From Candidatus Bathyarchaeota archaeon (GTDB lineage Archaea > Thermoproteota > Bathyarchaeia > TCS64): DNA of 64,000 bases. The translations under genes were made by a program, and so were the position numbers. Below the pieces are notes generated by a model that ran no database searches, was not told the origin of the DNA, and worked only from the letters and a program-made list of their open reading frames with translations. This document shows, one piece after another, positions 17,537 through 25,190 of the stretch. The DNA is taken from assembly GCA_026014815.1 (NCBI GenBank), contig JAOZHP010000151.1, positions 123,458-187,457 on the forward strand, read 5' to 3'. Numbering within the stretch: position 1 is the first letter of the stretch; each line of letters begins with the position of its first letter.

Positions 17537-18376
17537 ATGTCCATTCTAGAAAAACTGCAGAACATAGACCGCAGGTACATATACCTGCTAACCTGGATAG
17601 CCGTTCTATTCCCGTTGATAAATCCTTTAGGTCTACCCGTTACCATAGGAAAATACTCTACTAGCTACTACAACTATATAGATGCACTTCCCGAAGACAG
17701 CGTCATCATGGTGACCTTCGACTATGGAATAAGCGCCATGCCAGAACTCTACCCCCTTACTATAGCGACATTCAGCCAGCTTTGGAGCCACGATTTCAAG
17801 ATAATCGTTGTAGCCAGCTGGTTGCAGGGTCCCATGGTAATGGATGTGTTGTTAAAGGAGATTGATCCTGAGGCAATGTATGGGAAGGTGTATGGTGAGG
17901 ACTGGATAGAGCTTGGATGGTTTGCTCAGTCCGAGATCGGTATGGCCGCTCTTGGCAAGGACATCTGGGCTACCCTGCCCGTCGACTACATAGAGAACAA
18001 GCCAACTTCAAGCTTTCCCATAATGCAGAACATAAAAACAGCAGAGGATATCGACCTCATAATAAGCTTCGAAACCGGCACACCGGGACTCCCAGAGTGG
18101 ATACGCCAATGGCAAACACCCTATGGCACAAGAATAATAATGGGATGCATCGGCGTGATGGTTCCCGAAGTCGCTCCATACCTACAGACGGAACAACTCG
18201 AAGCCCTGATACCCGGGTTAACGGCTAGCGCCGAGTACGAACTTCTACTAGAAAGACCGGGACTGGCAATAGCTGGAGTAGACGCGATATCGATTTCACA
18301 CCTGCTTGTCATAGTTCTTGTGATCACGGGTAACGTAGCATACTTCCTATCTGAATCCAGGAGGAAGAGTGGTTAA
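17537..18376 (+). CDS. Membrane-anchored protein with a large soluble domain, third gene of the operon
   Basis: A 279-residue protein with a hydrophobic helix near each end (YIYLLTWIAVLFPLINPLGL at about 14-33; LLVIVLVITGNVAYFLS near 255-271) and about 200 residues between them. With both anchors the soluble part faces one side, probably the outside. It contains DSVIMVTFDYGISAMPELYP, FKIIVVASWLQGP and TRIIMGCIGVMVPEVAPYL, a pattern of alternating strands and helices like a Rossmann-type fold. No catalytic motif is evident. It is coupled to both neighbours by 1-2 base gaps. Function unknown. Confidence 0.75.
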   Translation: MSILEKLQNIDRRYIYLLTWIAVLFPLINPLGLPVTIGKYSTSYYNYIDALPEDSVIMVTFDYGISAMPELYPLTIATFSQLWSHDFKIIVVASWLQGPMVMDVLLKEIDPEAMYGKVYGEDWIELGWFAQSEIGMAALGKDIWATLPVDYIENKPTSSFPIMQNIKTAEDIDLIISFETGTPGLPEWIRQWQTPYGTRIIMGCIGVMVPEVAPYLQTEQLEALIPGLTASAEYELLLERPGLAIAGVDAISISHLLVIVLVITGNVAYFLSESRRKSG

Positions 18377-18377
18377 G

Positions 18378-19124
18378 ATGGCTGACTTGTTCGCGATATG
18401 GACGGCGGTCTTCTTCACTCTTGCAATCTACAGTTTCCTATACAAGGAGAACACTTGGTTCCGAGTAGCGGAGTCGATCTACCTAGGAACGGCTGTCGGC
18501 TACGGAGTCACTGTCAACCTAAAATATTTGAGAGATCAGTGGGGAGGAATATGGTCTTCCACCGCATTCATGATGACGATGTTCGCATTCGCCATGATGG
18601 TAGGACTACTCTGGTACTTTAGGTTCTCAAAGAAGCACTTTTACCTCTACAGGTTGCCTCTGGCAATTCTGGTCGGAACCGGCATAGGACAGGCAATGCA
18701 GACGATAATCTTCGCTCAGTTCCTGAGCCAGATAAAAGGGCAGATATCGATGCCTCTATTCGTCTCAGGCGACTTACTGTCGTCTATTAACAACATACTG
18801 ATAGCCGTAATGGTGCCATGCGTTCTGCTCTACTTCTGGTTCACTGGATACGGGATTAAACGTGATACTAGTGTAATGAAGGCTGTCGACAAGATAGCTA
18901 GATACACTATGATGGCGGGCTTCGGCTCGGCATTCGGGTACACGGTTCTCACTAGGTACTCTCTGTTCATAGGTAGATGTCAATTCCTTCTAGGAACTCT
19001 ACCCAACCCGCCTGAAGCTAAGACGGCCTTCGTAGTGATAACCATAGTCTTGTTAACGACTCTGTTCGGATGGGATCTATACAAAAGACAAATGACTTCA
19101 ACAACCGTTGAAGAACAACCATAA
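18378..19124 (+). CDS. Seven-helix membrane protein of unknown function, last gene of the operon
   Basis: A 248-residue protein with about seven hydrophobic segments, several rich in Gly and aromatic residues (SIYLGTAVGYGVTVNL, AILVGTGIGQAMQTIIF, MMAGFGSAFGYTVLTRYSL). No named family recognised. I use the ATG at 18378, one base after the previous stop; an in-frame GTG at 18369 overlaps the third gene. The tail is polar and acidic. After it comes a T-rich run (about 19129-19147), a likely transcript end for the four-gene operon. Confidence 0.75.
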   Translation: MADLFAIWTAVFFTLAIYSFLYKENTWFRVAESIYLGTAVGYGVTVNLKYLRDQWGGIWSSTAFMMTMFAFAMMVGLLWYFRFSKKHFYLYRLPLAILVGTGIGQAMQTIIFAQFLSQIKGQISMPLFVSGDLLSSINNILIAVMVPCVLLYFWFTGYGIKRDTSVMKAVDKIARYTMMAGFGSAFGYTVLTRYSLFIGRCQFLLGTLPNPPEAKTAFVVITIVLLTTLFGWDLYKRQMTSTTVEEQP

Positions 19125-19142
19125 CAACTTTTCCCCATTTTT

Positions 19143-19154
19143 TTATATAATATA
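19143..19154 (+). promoter_or_regulatory. TATA-like box for the tandem amidohydrolase genes
   Basis: TTATATAATATA lies about 65 bases before the TTG start at 19213. The same T-rich segment also ends the upstream membrane operon. It would give a leader of roughly 40 bases. Confidence 0.45.
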
Positions 19155-19212
19155 ATGTCAGTTAAACGAAAATGATTTAATGCCTGTAGATACCTGAGTT
19201 TTGGTGTAAAAA

Positions 19213-20376
19213 TTGCTTGCTGTGAAAGGTAAGAAGGTAATAACGATTACCAACGGAGTCATCAAGGACGGCGTCATCCTCATCGAGAAAGGGAAGATCA
19301 AGGCGATAGGCCCAGACATCAAGATCCCAGACGGAGTAAAAACCCTCAAGGCAAAGGTGGTGATGCCTGGCCTAGTGGAGGCTCACTGCCACATCGGCAT
19401 CTGGGAGGAGAAGATCGGTTGGGCTGGAAGTGACGGTAACGAGGCTACTGAACCGGCTACCCCACATGTCCGCGCATTGGATGGAATCAAGGCAAACGCA
19501 GACGAGGGCGGCTTGGTTGCCGCACTCCAAGAGGGAATCACCACGGCTCAGGTGCTTCCAGGAAGCGCCAACGTCATCGGTGGAACAGGTGTAGTCCTCA
19601 AGACGGCGCCTAAATCGACAACGGATGAGATGGTGATAAAGGATCCAAGCGGTATGAAGATCGCTTTCGGTGAGAACCCACGGAGAGTCTACGGTGTAGA
19701 AAAGAAGGTTATGCCCTCGACGCGGATGGGCGTCGCAGGTGTACTACGTGACTGGCTTCAAAAGACAAAGAACTATCTGGAGAAGAAGGAGCGAACCGCC
19801 GATGATCCTGAGAAGCAGCCAGAGTATGACTTAAAGCTGGAAGCCTTGGCGCCTGTAATCAGGAAAGAAATACCCTTCAGGGCTCACGCCCACCGCGCTG
19901 ATGACGTGGCAACAGCCATCAGAATCTGCGAAGAGTTCGACGTGGATATGAGCTGGGAGCACGCCACCGAAGGACACAGGATAGCGGACTACATCGCTGA
20001 GAAAGGAGTCCCGGCGGTCTGGGGGCCAAGTCTCATGGCTCGCCCCAAATGGGAGATGAGGGAGCTAAGCTATGATACCCCGAAAGTCATGTACGACGCG
20101 GGTGTCAAGTTCGCGATCCAGACCGACGCCGTGGGGAGTAGCATAAGGTTCCTCCCCATCTGCGCCGCGTTCTCCGTGAAACATGGACTGCCCTATGACT
20201 ATGCCTTGAAAGCTATCACGATTGTGCCGGCGGAGATCATGGGTGTAGCTGACCGGGTTGGAAGCCTAGAGGTTGGTAAAGACGCTGATTTAAGGCTGCT
20301 TAACGGTGACCCACTTGAAGTAATGACCAAGGTGCAGAAAGTCATCATCGACGGGGAGGTAGTTCACTCCCTGTAA
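19213..20376 (+). CDS. Metal-dependent amidohydrolase (imidazolonepropionase-related), copy 1
   Basis: TIM-barrel hydrolase of the amidohydrolase superfamily (COG1228-like). The N-terminal beta-sandwich segment (ITNGVIKDGVILIEKGKIKA) is followed by MPGLVEAHCHIGIWEE, the HxH metal site. Further ligands are likely in FRAHAHRADDV, MSWEHATEGHRIADY and AIQTDAVGS (catalytic Asp). The C-terminus returns to the sandwich with GSLEVGKDADLRLLNGDP. At 387 residues it has normal length. The start is the TTG at 19213, aligned with the ATG of copy 2. Related enzymes open cyclic amides or act on dipeptides; the substrate is unknown. Confidence 0.88.
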   Translation: MLAVKGKKVITITNGVIKDGVILIEKGKIKAIGPDIKIPDGVKTLKAKVVMPGLVEAHCHIGIWEEKIGWAGSDGNEATEPATPHVRALDGIKANADEGGLVAALQEGITTAQVLPGSANVIGGTGVVLKTAPKSTTDEMVIKDPSGMKIAFGENPRRVYGVEKKVMPSTRMGVAGVLRDWLQKTKNYLEKKERTADDPEKQPEYDLKLEALAPVIRKEIPFRAHAHRADDVATAIRICEEFDVDMSWEHATEGHRIADYIAEKGVPAVWGPSLMARPKWEMRELSYDTPKVMYDAGVKFAIQTDAVGSSIRFLPICAAFSVKHGLPYDYALKAITIVPAEIMGVADRVGSLEVGKDADLRLLNGDPLEVMTKVQKVIIDGEVVHSL

Positions 20377-20409
20377 CAAGCCGGTATACATCACAATACG
20401 GTGTTTATC

Positions 20410-21579
20410 ATGCTTGCACTGGTAAACGGTAAGATACTAACCATCACTGATGGCGTCATCAAGAAAGGTACGGTATTAGTTGAAGATGGTAAGATCAAGG
20501 CATTGGGCGCCGATGTGGAAGTTCCCAGTGGCGCCAAGGTCATCAACTGTCGTGGCAAGTGGGTGATGCCCGGCCTCGTGGACGCTCACGTTCACATAGG
20601 TATCTGGGAGGAATCCGTTGGATGGGCGGGTAACGATGGGAACGAGGCGACTGATCCGATTACTCCCCACGTCCGTGCCTTGGATGGAATAAAGGCTAAC
20701 GCGGATGAGGGTGGCCTCAAGGCGGCGCTTGAGAACGGAGTCACCACTGTACAGATTCTGCCGGGAAGCGCCAACGTTATCGGAGGGACCGGCGTTATCG
20801 TCAAGACTGTGCCTAAGACCTCTGTTGACGAGATGGTGTTGGTGGAGCCCAGCGGCATGAAGGTGGCTTTCGGTGAGAACCCGAAACGTGTCTATGGCGT
20901 AGATAAGAAGGTGCTGCCGTCCACAAGGATGGGCGTCGCTGGGATCATGAGGGAGTGGCTCTACAAGACCAAGACCTACATGGAGAAGAAGGACAGATTC
21001 AAGGATGAGCCTGATAAGCTTCCGGAGAAGGATCTACGCCTTGAGGCTTTGGAGCCGGTGCTCCGAGGCGTGCTTCCCATGAGGGTTCACGCTCATCGAG
21101 CCGATGACGCCATCACGGCTATACGTATCTGCGAGGAGTTCGGCATCAAGATGAGCTGGGAGCACGCCACTGAGGGTCACAGGATCGCAGACCTTGTCGC
21201 TGCGAAGGGTATCCCGGCGGTGTGGGGACCAGGCCTCAACTGGAGGTCCAAATGGGAAACCAGAGAGCGAACCTTCGAGACGTTGAAGACGATGTACGAT
21301 GCTGGTGTCAAGATCGCCATTCAGACTGACGCAGATAACGGAAAAATAGGTTTTCTGCCTATCTCGGCTGCCTTAGCCGTACGCGATGGGCTGCCGGAGG
21401 AAGAGGCTTTGAAAGCGATCACTATAAACCCGGCTGAGATACTTGGAATCGCTGATCGTGTCGGAAGTCTTGAGGTCGGTAAGGACGCGGATATCAGGGT
21501 AACAAACGGTGATCCGCTTGACCCTCGAAGCCGCGTAGAGTTGGTGTTAGTAGACGGAGAGATAGTTTTCTCCCGTTAA
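20410..21579 (+). CDS. Metal-dependent amidohydrolase (imidazolonepropionase-related), copy 2
   Basis: Tandem paralogue of the preceding gene, alignable end to end: MPGLVDAHVHIGIWEE (HxH), MRVHAHRADDAITAIRIC, MSWEHATEGHRIADLV, AIQTDADNG and GSLEVGKDADIRVTNGDP. The metal ligands are kept in both copies. Differences cluster before and after the AIQTD motif (copy 1 DAVGSSIRFLPIC, copy 2 DADNGKIGFLPIS), next to the active site, so the two may prefer different substrates. I start at the ATG 20410 (MLALVNGKI); an in-frame GTG lies at 20401. The 33-base gap suggests one transcript. Confidence 0.88.
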   Translation: MLALVNGKILTITDGVIKKGTVLVEDGKIKALGADVEVPSGAKVINCRGKWVMPGLVDAHVHIGIWEESVGWAGNDGNEATDPITPHVRALDGIKANADEGGLKAALENGVTTVQILPGSANVIGGTGVIVKTVPKTSVDEMVLVEPSGMKVAFGENPKRVYGVDKKVLPSTRMGVAGIMREWLYKTKTYMEKKDRFKDEPDKLPEKDLRLEALEPVLRGVLPMRVHAHRADDAITAIRICEEFGIKMSWEHATEGHRIADLVAAKGIPAVWGPGLNWRSKWETRERTFETLKTMYDAGVKIAIQTDADNGKIGFLPISAALAVRDGLPEEEALKAITINPAEILGIADRVGSLEVGKDADIRVTNGDPLDPRSRVELVLVDGEIVFSR

Positions 21580-21583
21580 CCCC

Positions 21584-21590
21584 TTTTTTT
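21584..21590. terminator. T-run between convergent amidohydrolase and cyclophilin genes
   Basis: Seven T residues on the plus strand follow the amidohydrolase stop by 5 bases, typical of archaeal termination. No stem-loop precedes it. Confidence 0.4.
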
Positions 21591-21598
21591 AAATGATT

Positions 21599-22213
21599 TT
21601 AATTTTCCTTCATGTATGCGCGGATGATGACTACGTCTTCGGTTGGCCAGTCAGCCATGCCGCCGATGGGTGTGTTCTTTATACCTGTCTCGACGTTCTC
21701 GATGGCGTCAATGACATCTATTCCTTTCACGACTTTTCCGAATACCGCGTATCCGTATCCGTCGGGGTTGGGGTAGTCTAGTCCAGCGTTGTCCACCGTG
21801 TTGATGAAGAACTGGCTCGTGGCGCTGTTGGGGTCGTTGGTCCGGGCCATGGCGATGGTTCCTCTCTCGTTATTGAGGCCGTTTCTCCCTTCGTTGGGTA
21901 TCGCGGCGTTGCCTTCCTTTGCCTCGGCTTCCACCGTGAATCCGCCTCCTTGAATCATAAAGTCCTTGATAACTCTATGGAAAACAGTTCCATCGAAGAA
22001 CCCTGACTCTACGTATGTCACAAAGTTCTCCACTGTTAACGGCGCTTTCTGCCTGTTGAGCTGTATCTCTATGACTCCTTTGCTTGTCTCCATTACGACT
22101 AGGTCTTCCACTTTAGTTCCCGTTAAGAACATGCTCGCTACTTGAAAAAATATCGATCCCATGAATAAGGCGAGGACGATTAAACTGAGAATTGTTTTCC
22201 TGTTGAATTTCAT
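21599..22213 (-). CDS. Membrane-anchored cyclophilin-type peptidyl-prolyl isomerase
   Basis: Peptidyl-prolyl cis-trans isomerase of the cyclophilin fold. An N-terminal helix (ILSLIVLALFMGSIFFQVASMF, about residues 8-29) acts as signal or anchor and puts the catalytic domain outside the cell. The active-site landmarks are VFHRVIKDFMIQGG, containing the catalytic Arg, and SATSQFFINTVDN. The single-cyclophilin bacterial/archaeal form is about 165 residues; the extra length is the anchor. It probably helps fold exported proteins. It stands alone, convergent with the amidohydrolase gene. Confidence 0.93.
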   Translation of the reverse strand: MKFNRKTILSLIVLALFMGSIFFQVASMFLTGTKVEDLVVMETSKGVIEIQLNRQKAPLTVENFVTYVESGFFDGTVFHRVIKDFMIQGGGFTVEAEAKEGNAAIPNEGRNGLNNERGTIAMARTNDPNSATSQFFINTVDNAGLDYPNPDGYGYAVFGKVVKGIDVIDAIENVETGIKNTPIGGMADWPTEDVVIIRAYMKEN

Positions 22214-22264
22214 GGAAAACTCTAAACGGTGTATCCCTTTTAAGAATTATTAAAAAACGTGATT

Positions 22265-22822
22265 CTAGCTGATGGTGCCCAGCAGGTCAGCCTTGGTGAC
22301 TATGCCGGCGATCTCGCCTTTCCTCTGCACCAGCACCGCCGGGTAATACTTTAACAGGTTGGAGAGCAGGCTCAGCGGCGCGTCCTCAGCTACCTGAGGA
22401 AAACTCTCATCCATGATATCCCGTACAATCTTCCTTGTGGGTGGCCGATCGTCCTCAGGGTACAGTATCTGGTCAAGTAGCGTCCTCTCGGAGAGCCCAC
22501 CGACTGGTTTATCGCCATCGACAACGGGAAGCTGACTGAATCCGTGTCTCCGCATCATGTCCACTGCGTCTTGTATTGTCGCCGACGCCTGAACGCTGAT
22601 AACATCTGTGACCATGATCTCTGCTGCCGAGACCTCTTTTTTTCGTTCAAGCCTGTCAAGTGACTCGAAGATGGCTTTTACCTTAAGGTAGCTTGGCTCG
22701 ATCTTGCCGGCCTCCAGCTTGGCGATGTAGCTCTGACTCACGCCGGCGAGGCTCGCTAACTGGCTCTGGGTCAGCCCTAGTTTCCGTCTCCTATCTGGTA
22801 CAATGTCGATTGAGGGCAGCAT
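22265..22822 (-). CDS. XRE-type HTH regulator with a CBS domain pair
   Basis: Residues 8-60 are a lambda-repressor-like HTH (RRKLGLTQSQLASLAGVSQSYIAKLEAG). Residues 65-185 hold two CBS motifs (AAEIMVTDVISVQASATIQD and VRDIMDESFPQVAEDAPLSL), which bind adenosyl nucleotides in this family. Archaea have many such HTH-CBS proteins, thought to link transcription to energy state or adenosine-containing ligands. No operon partner; the divergent region upstream holds AT-rich sequence only. The regulated genes cannot be told from the sequence. Confidence 0.88.
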   Translation of the reverse strand: MLPSIDIVPDRRRKLGLTQSQLASLAGVSQSYIAKLEAGKIEPSYLKVKAIFESLDRLERKKEVSAAEIMVTDVISVQASATIQDAVDMMRRHGFSQLPVVDGDKPVGGLSERTLLDQILYPEDDRPPTRKIVRDIMDESFPQVAEDAPLSLLSNLLKYYPAVLVQRKGEIAGIVTKADLLGTIS

Positions 22823-22982
22823 GGCATACGTCTTGGGTTATCAAATATATTCTTTTCGTCATTTTTTTGGTAATATAGTATTATTGATGGCATAAACAAT
22901 GATACTGGATACACACATAAAATCGGAATTCACGGAGATTATACTGATATTTACCCTAAACTAGACAAGGGCTCAGCCCAGT

Positions 22983-23921
22983 TCATTTACTGATCTTCTC
23001 TAACGCAGCTGCGACTATCAACGGAAATATGGAAGTGACCTCACCGAAAATAGTCGCTGTTTTCTCCTCTAAGACACCTTCCTTGAGTTTACCCCAAGTT
23101 ATTGACTCCTTCAGCGGTGCGCCGCTGAGGCTTCCATCCTCCACGCGGGCGCTGCTAATCTGTATTGCGGCATCCAGCCCGTCACGAAGCGTATGCATGT
23201 ACTGGGTATGATGCTTAGGCGTTCCGCCGCCGAGAATTATTGCCCCCGACTTTTTTGCATCAAACACCATATCAGATAAGAGGGTAAAGTCCTTCAAAGG
23301 GTCGAATACCAGCTTCTTCTTCTGCCCATAAAGCCATAGAGGGATACCGAGCATGCTATCTAGGAACCCTGGGCTGAAAATGGGCACATTCTTCTTTGCG
23401 GCAGTGAATAGGATACTCTCCTCGTCGTCCAGCCTAAGTCCTATCTCCTTGAGAAACTCGTGGAATGATATCCCGTCTCGTGTCGCCTCCGGAATATCAT
23501 CGAGGATTCTGCCGATGAACCCCTCTAGGTCGATGAATATCTGGGTCTCGATGAAGATATCGTAGACCCTGTTGTAACCCTGCTCGTATAGCTCCTCGTC
23601 ATCCACTTTGAGGGTGCCGATCATGTGATTCCTGCCCATGGCTTCAACGATGTCATGCACCATGTTTGCGCCGTTGGTCATAACGGCGTCCACGTACCCA
23701 TCCCTGATGAGGTCTCTAAAGATGAGCCGCATCCCACCGGGCACCAGAGGACCTGATAAAGTAATAAAAGTAGTATAATCGGGGTCGCTGAACATCTCAG
23801 CTACAATGTCGACGGCTTTGCCTACTCTTCCTCCCTGCATTACCCCTGTAAGTCTCATCTCCTCAGCTAACTCACCCACAGTCATCCCGGGGCGGAGTCG
23901 GATTTGATGGACCTTCTTCAT
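22983..23921 (-). CDS. dys: Deoxyhypusine synthase
   Basis: NAD-dependent enzyme that moves the aminobutyl group of spermidine to a lysine of aIF5A. The 312-residue length is typical. The core carries LSGPLVPGGMRLIFRDLI, the GAIILGGGTPKHH segment for NAD, and near the C-terminus ESITWGKLKEG, which holds the Lys of the conserved WGK motif that forms the enzyme-imine intermediate. It lies 10 bases after the aIF5A gene on the same strand, so enzyme and substrate are encoded together. The ATG at 23921 is supported by the usual N-terminus. Confidence 0.94.
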   Translation of the reverse strand: MKKVHQIRLRPGMTVGELAEEMRLTGVMQGGRVGKAVDIVAEMFSDPDYTTFITLSGPLVPGGMRLIFRDLIRDGYVDAVMTNGANMVHDIVEAMGRNHMIGTLKVDDEELYEQGYNRVYDIFIETQIFIDLEGFIGRILDDIPEATRDGISFHEFLKEIGLRLDDEESILFTAAKKNVPIFSPGFLDSMLGIPLWLYGQKKKLVFDPLKDFTLLSDMVFDAKKSGAIILGGGTPKHHTQYMHTLRDGLDAAIQISSARVEDGSLSGAPLKESITWGKLKEGVLEEKTATIFGEVTSIFPLIVAAALEKISK

Positions 23922-23931
23922 ATGTGTTCCT

Positions 23932-24318
23932 TCAGTTCCTTATGCGCTGGATCTTAATGCGGTCCATAATTATCCAGTACTCGACTTCCTTGCCGGATTC
24001 CAGCGCTGAGGCGATCTTCTCTTCGGCGGGAGTCTCGACATCCATCATCTCATAGTTTTCCAGGTCCATAAGCTGGATGCCAGTCGGCCCGATGCTCACA
24101 ATCTGCCCTCTTCTCTTATCGACGATGGGGATCTGTATGTTGGCTCCTGTGCTGTCTACAAAGCTCTGTTTGCTTCCGTCGAATAGACTGATGGCTGTGC
24201 ACCTGAACTTGGCGCTACCGTGCTTTCCTGGCTTACTCTTTGTTACTGACGCGATCCTGCTGGGTACTCCTTTGATTATGGCGTAGCTTCCTACTTTCAA
24301 CTCGCCTACCTTGGCCAT
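23932..24318 (-). CDS. eif5A: Translation factor aIF5A
   Basis: Small two-domain factor that rescues ribosomes stalled on difficult peptide bonds. The loop KSKPGKHGSAK near residue 40 contains the lysine modified to hypusine. It is followed by the OB-fold C-terminal domain. I start at the ATG 24318 (MAKVGELKVGSY); a TTG at 24330 would add four residues and is less likely. About 128 residues is typical. The next gene encodes deoxyhypusine synthase, which performs the modification, so the operon is functionally tight. Confidence 0.95.
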   Translation of the reverse strand: MAKVGELKVGSYAIIKGVPSRIASVTKSKPGKHGSAKFRCTAISLFDGSKQSFVDSTGANIQIPIVDKRRGQIVSIGPTGIQLMDLENYEMMDVETPAEEKIASALESGKEVEYWIIMDRIKIQRIRN

Positions 24319-24487
24319 TCTAAATGACAAACATGTACACCTTTCGTGATTTTAATCAACTTGAGTGATTAAACGTATTAAATGTAACGATAAGGCATAT
24401 TTTAAACTTGAATAACTGGTTAATGCGCCGGTTCTATCCTGCACCGAGCCCTGATGCATCACAATGCATGTTATCGGTGGAGTTGAG

Positions 24488-25081
24488 TCACGAGGCGCGC
24501 TTGATCTTTGACTTGGTGATCATCAGGGTCACAGAGGAACTCCCAATCTCTGTCTCAGGGCTTATCTCCAAGACCCGTTTAAAGAACTCGACGACGTACT
24601 CGTTGACAAACACGCTCCATTTCCGACCCAGTGTGTGGCTCAAGTGAATGATGTCCTTGTCCTCCCTGTTATGATAAGTAGCCCTGTACCAGCCGCTGTT
24701 CTTTCCAAGCAGCTCTATGATGTACCAGACCGCTGCCTCATAGGTCAACGGGAGGCCTCTCTTCAAAAGGAGCTCCTTGGGGTGCTCGCTTCCAGCCGCT
24801 TTTCCCAGTTCTCCGATAATCGCCTCATCTAGAGTCTCTAGGAAGGAAACGAGCGTGGGTATCGCGACTATCACGGCGCTGTTCTCGAGGAAACGATAGC
24901 TCTGACTGTACTTTCTCAGTATCTGGTCGACTATGGTGTTTACGCTTACACCGCTCCTCTCTGCCTCGTATCTAAGTACATCATCGTATGCCTCGTCTAT
25001 CCGGATTGTACGAGTCACCGATTTCTTCTTGGAGAACGGGTCATATGGAGTCAATGCGCACAAATGAACACACATGAACAC
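24488..25081 (-). CDS. Ribbon-helix-helix protein with an uncharacterised C-terminal domain
   Basis: The first 60 residues contain a CopG/MetJ-like RHH motif (VTRTIRIDEAYDDVLRYEAE then GVSVNTIVDQILRKYSQSY). The remaining 130 residues, with YEAAVWYIIELLGKNSGWYRATYHNRED and HLSHTLGRKWSVFVNEYVVEFF, look like a compact alpha/beta sensor domain I cannot name. It is probably a DNA-binding regulator. The longest frame begins at GTG 25081, but a TATA-like box sits at 25084-25090, directly before it, so transcription should start near 25061. TTG 25063 or TTG 25054 is then the likelier start. Divergent from the TFB gene. Confidence 0.65.
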   Translation of the reverse strand: MFMCVHLCALTPYDPFSKKKSVTRTIRIDEAYDDVLRYEAERSGVSVNTIVDQILRKYSQSYRFLENSAVIVAIPTLVSFLETLDEAIIGELGKAAGSEHPKELLLKRGLPLTYEAAVWYIIELLGKNSGWYRATYHNREDKDIIHLSHTLGRKWSVFVNEYVVEFFKRVLEISPETEIGSSSVTLMITKSKIKRAS

Positions 25082-25082
25082 A

Positions 25083-25090
25083 TTTATATA
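25083..25090. promoter_or_regulatory. TATA-like box in the divergent region between the RHH gene and TFB
   Basis: TTTATATA reads as a TATA element on either strand. On the minus strand it places the RHH transcript start near 25061. On the plus strand it would start a TFB transcript near 25112 with a leader of about 80 bases. It may serve both directions. Confidence 0.45.
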
Positions 25091-25176
25091 GATTATTCTT
25101 TAACTGCCAGAAACTGTACTCGGCACCTTTATTACTAAAAATTGCGGGTCAAGCATTGAAGCCACGACAAAGATTC

Positions 25177-25182
25177 GGAGGT
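25177..25182 (+). promoter_or_regulatory. Shine-Dalgarno sequence selecting a non-canonical ATT start for TFB
   Basis: GGAGGT is a full anti-16S-type match and lies 8 bases before ATT 25191, the codon that begins the zinc-ribbon reading frame (IKCPNCGSS). No ATG, GTG or TTG occurs in this frame between the stop at 25101 and the ribbon. Confidence 0.55.
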
Positions 25183-25190
25183 CACTGAAC

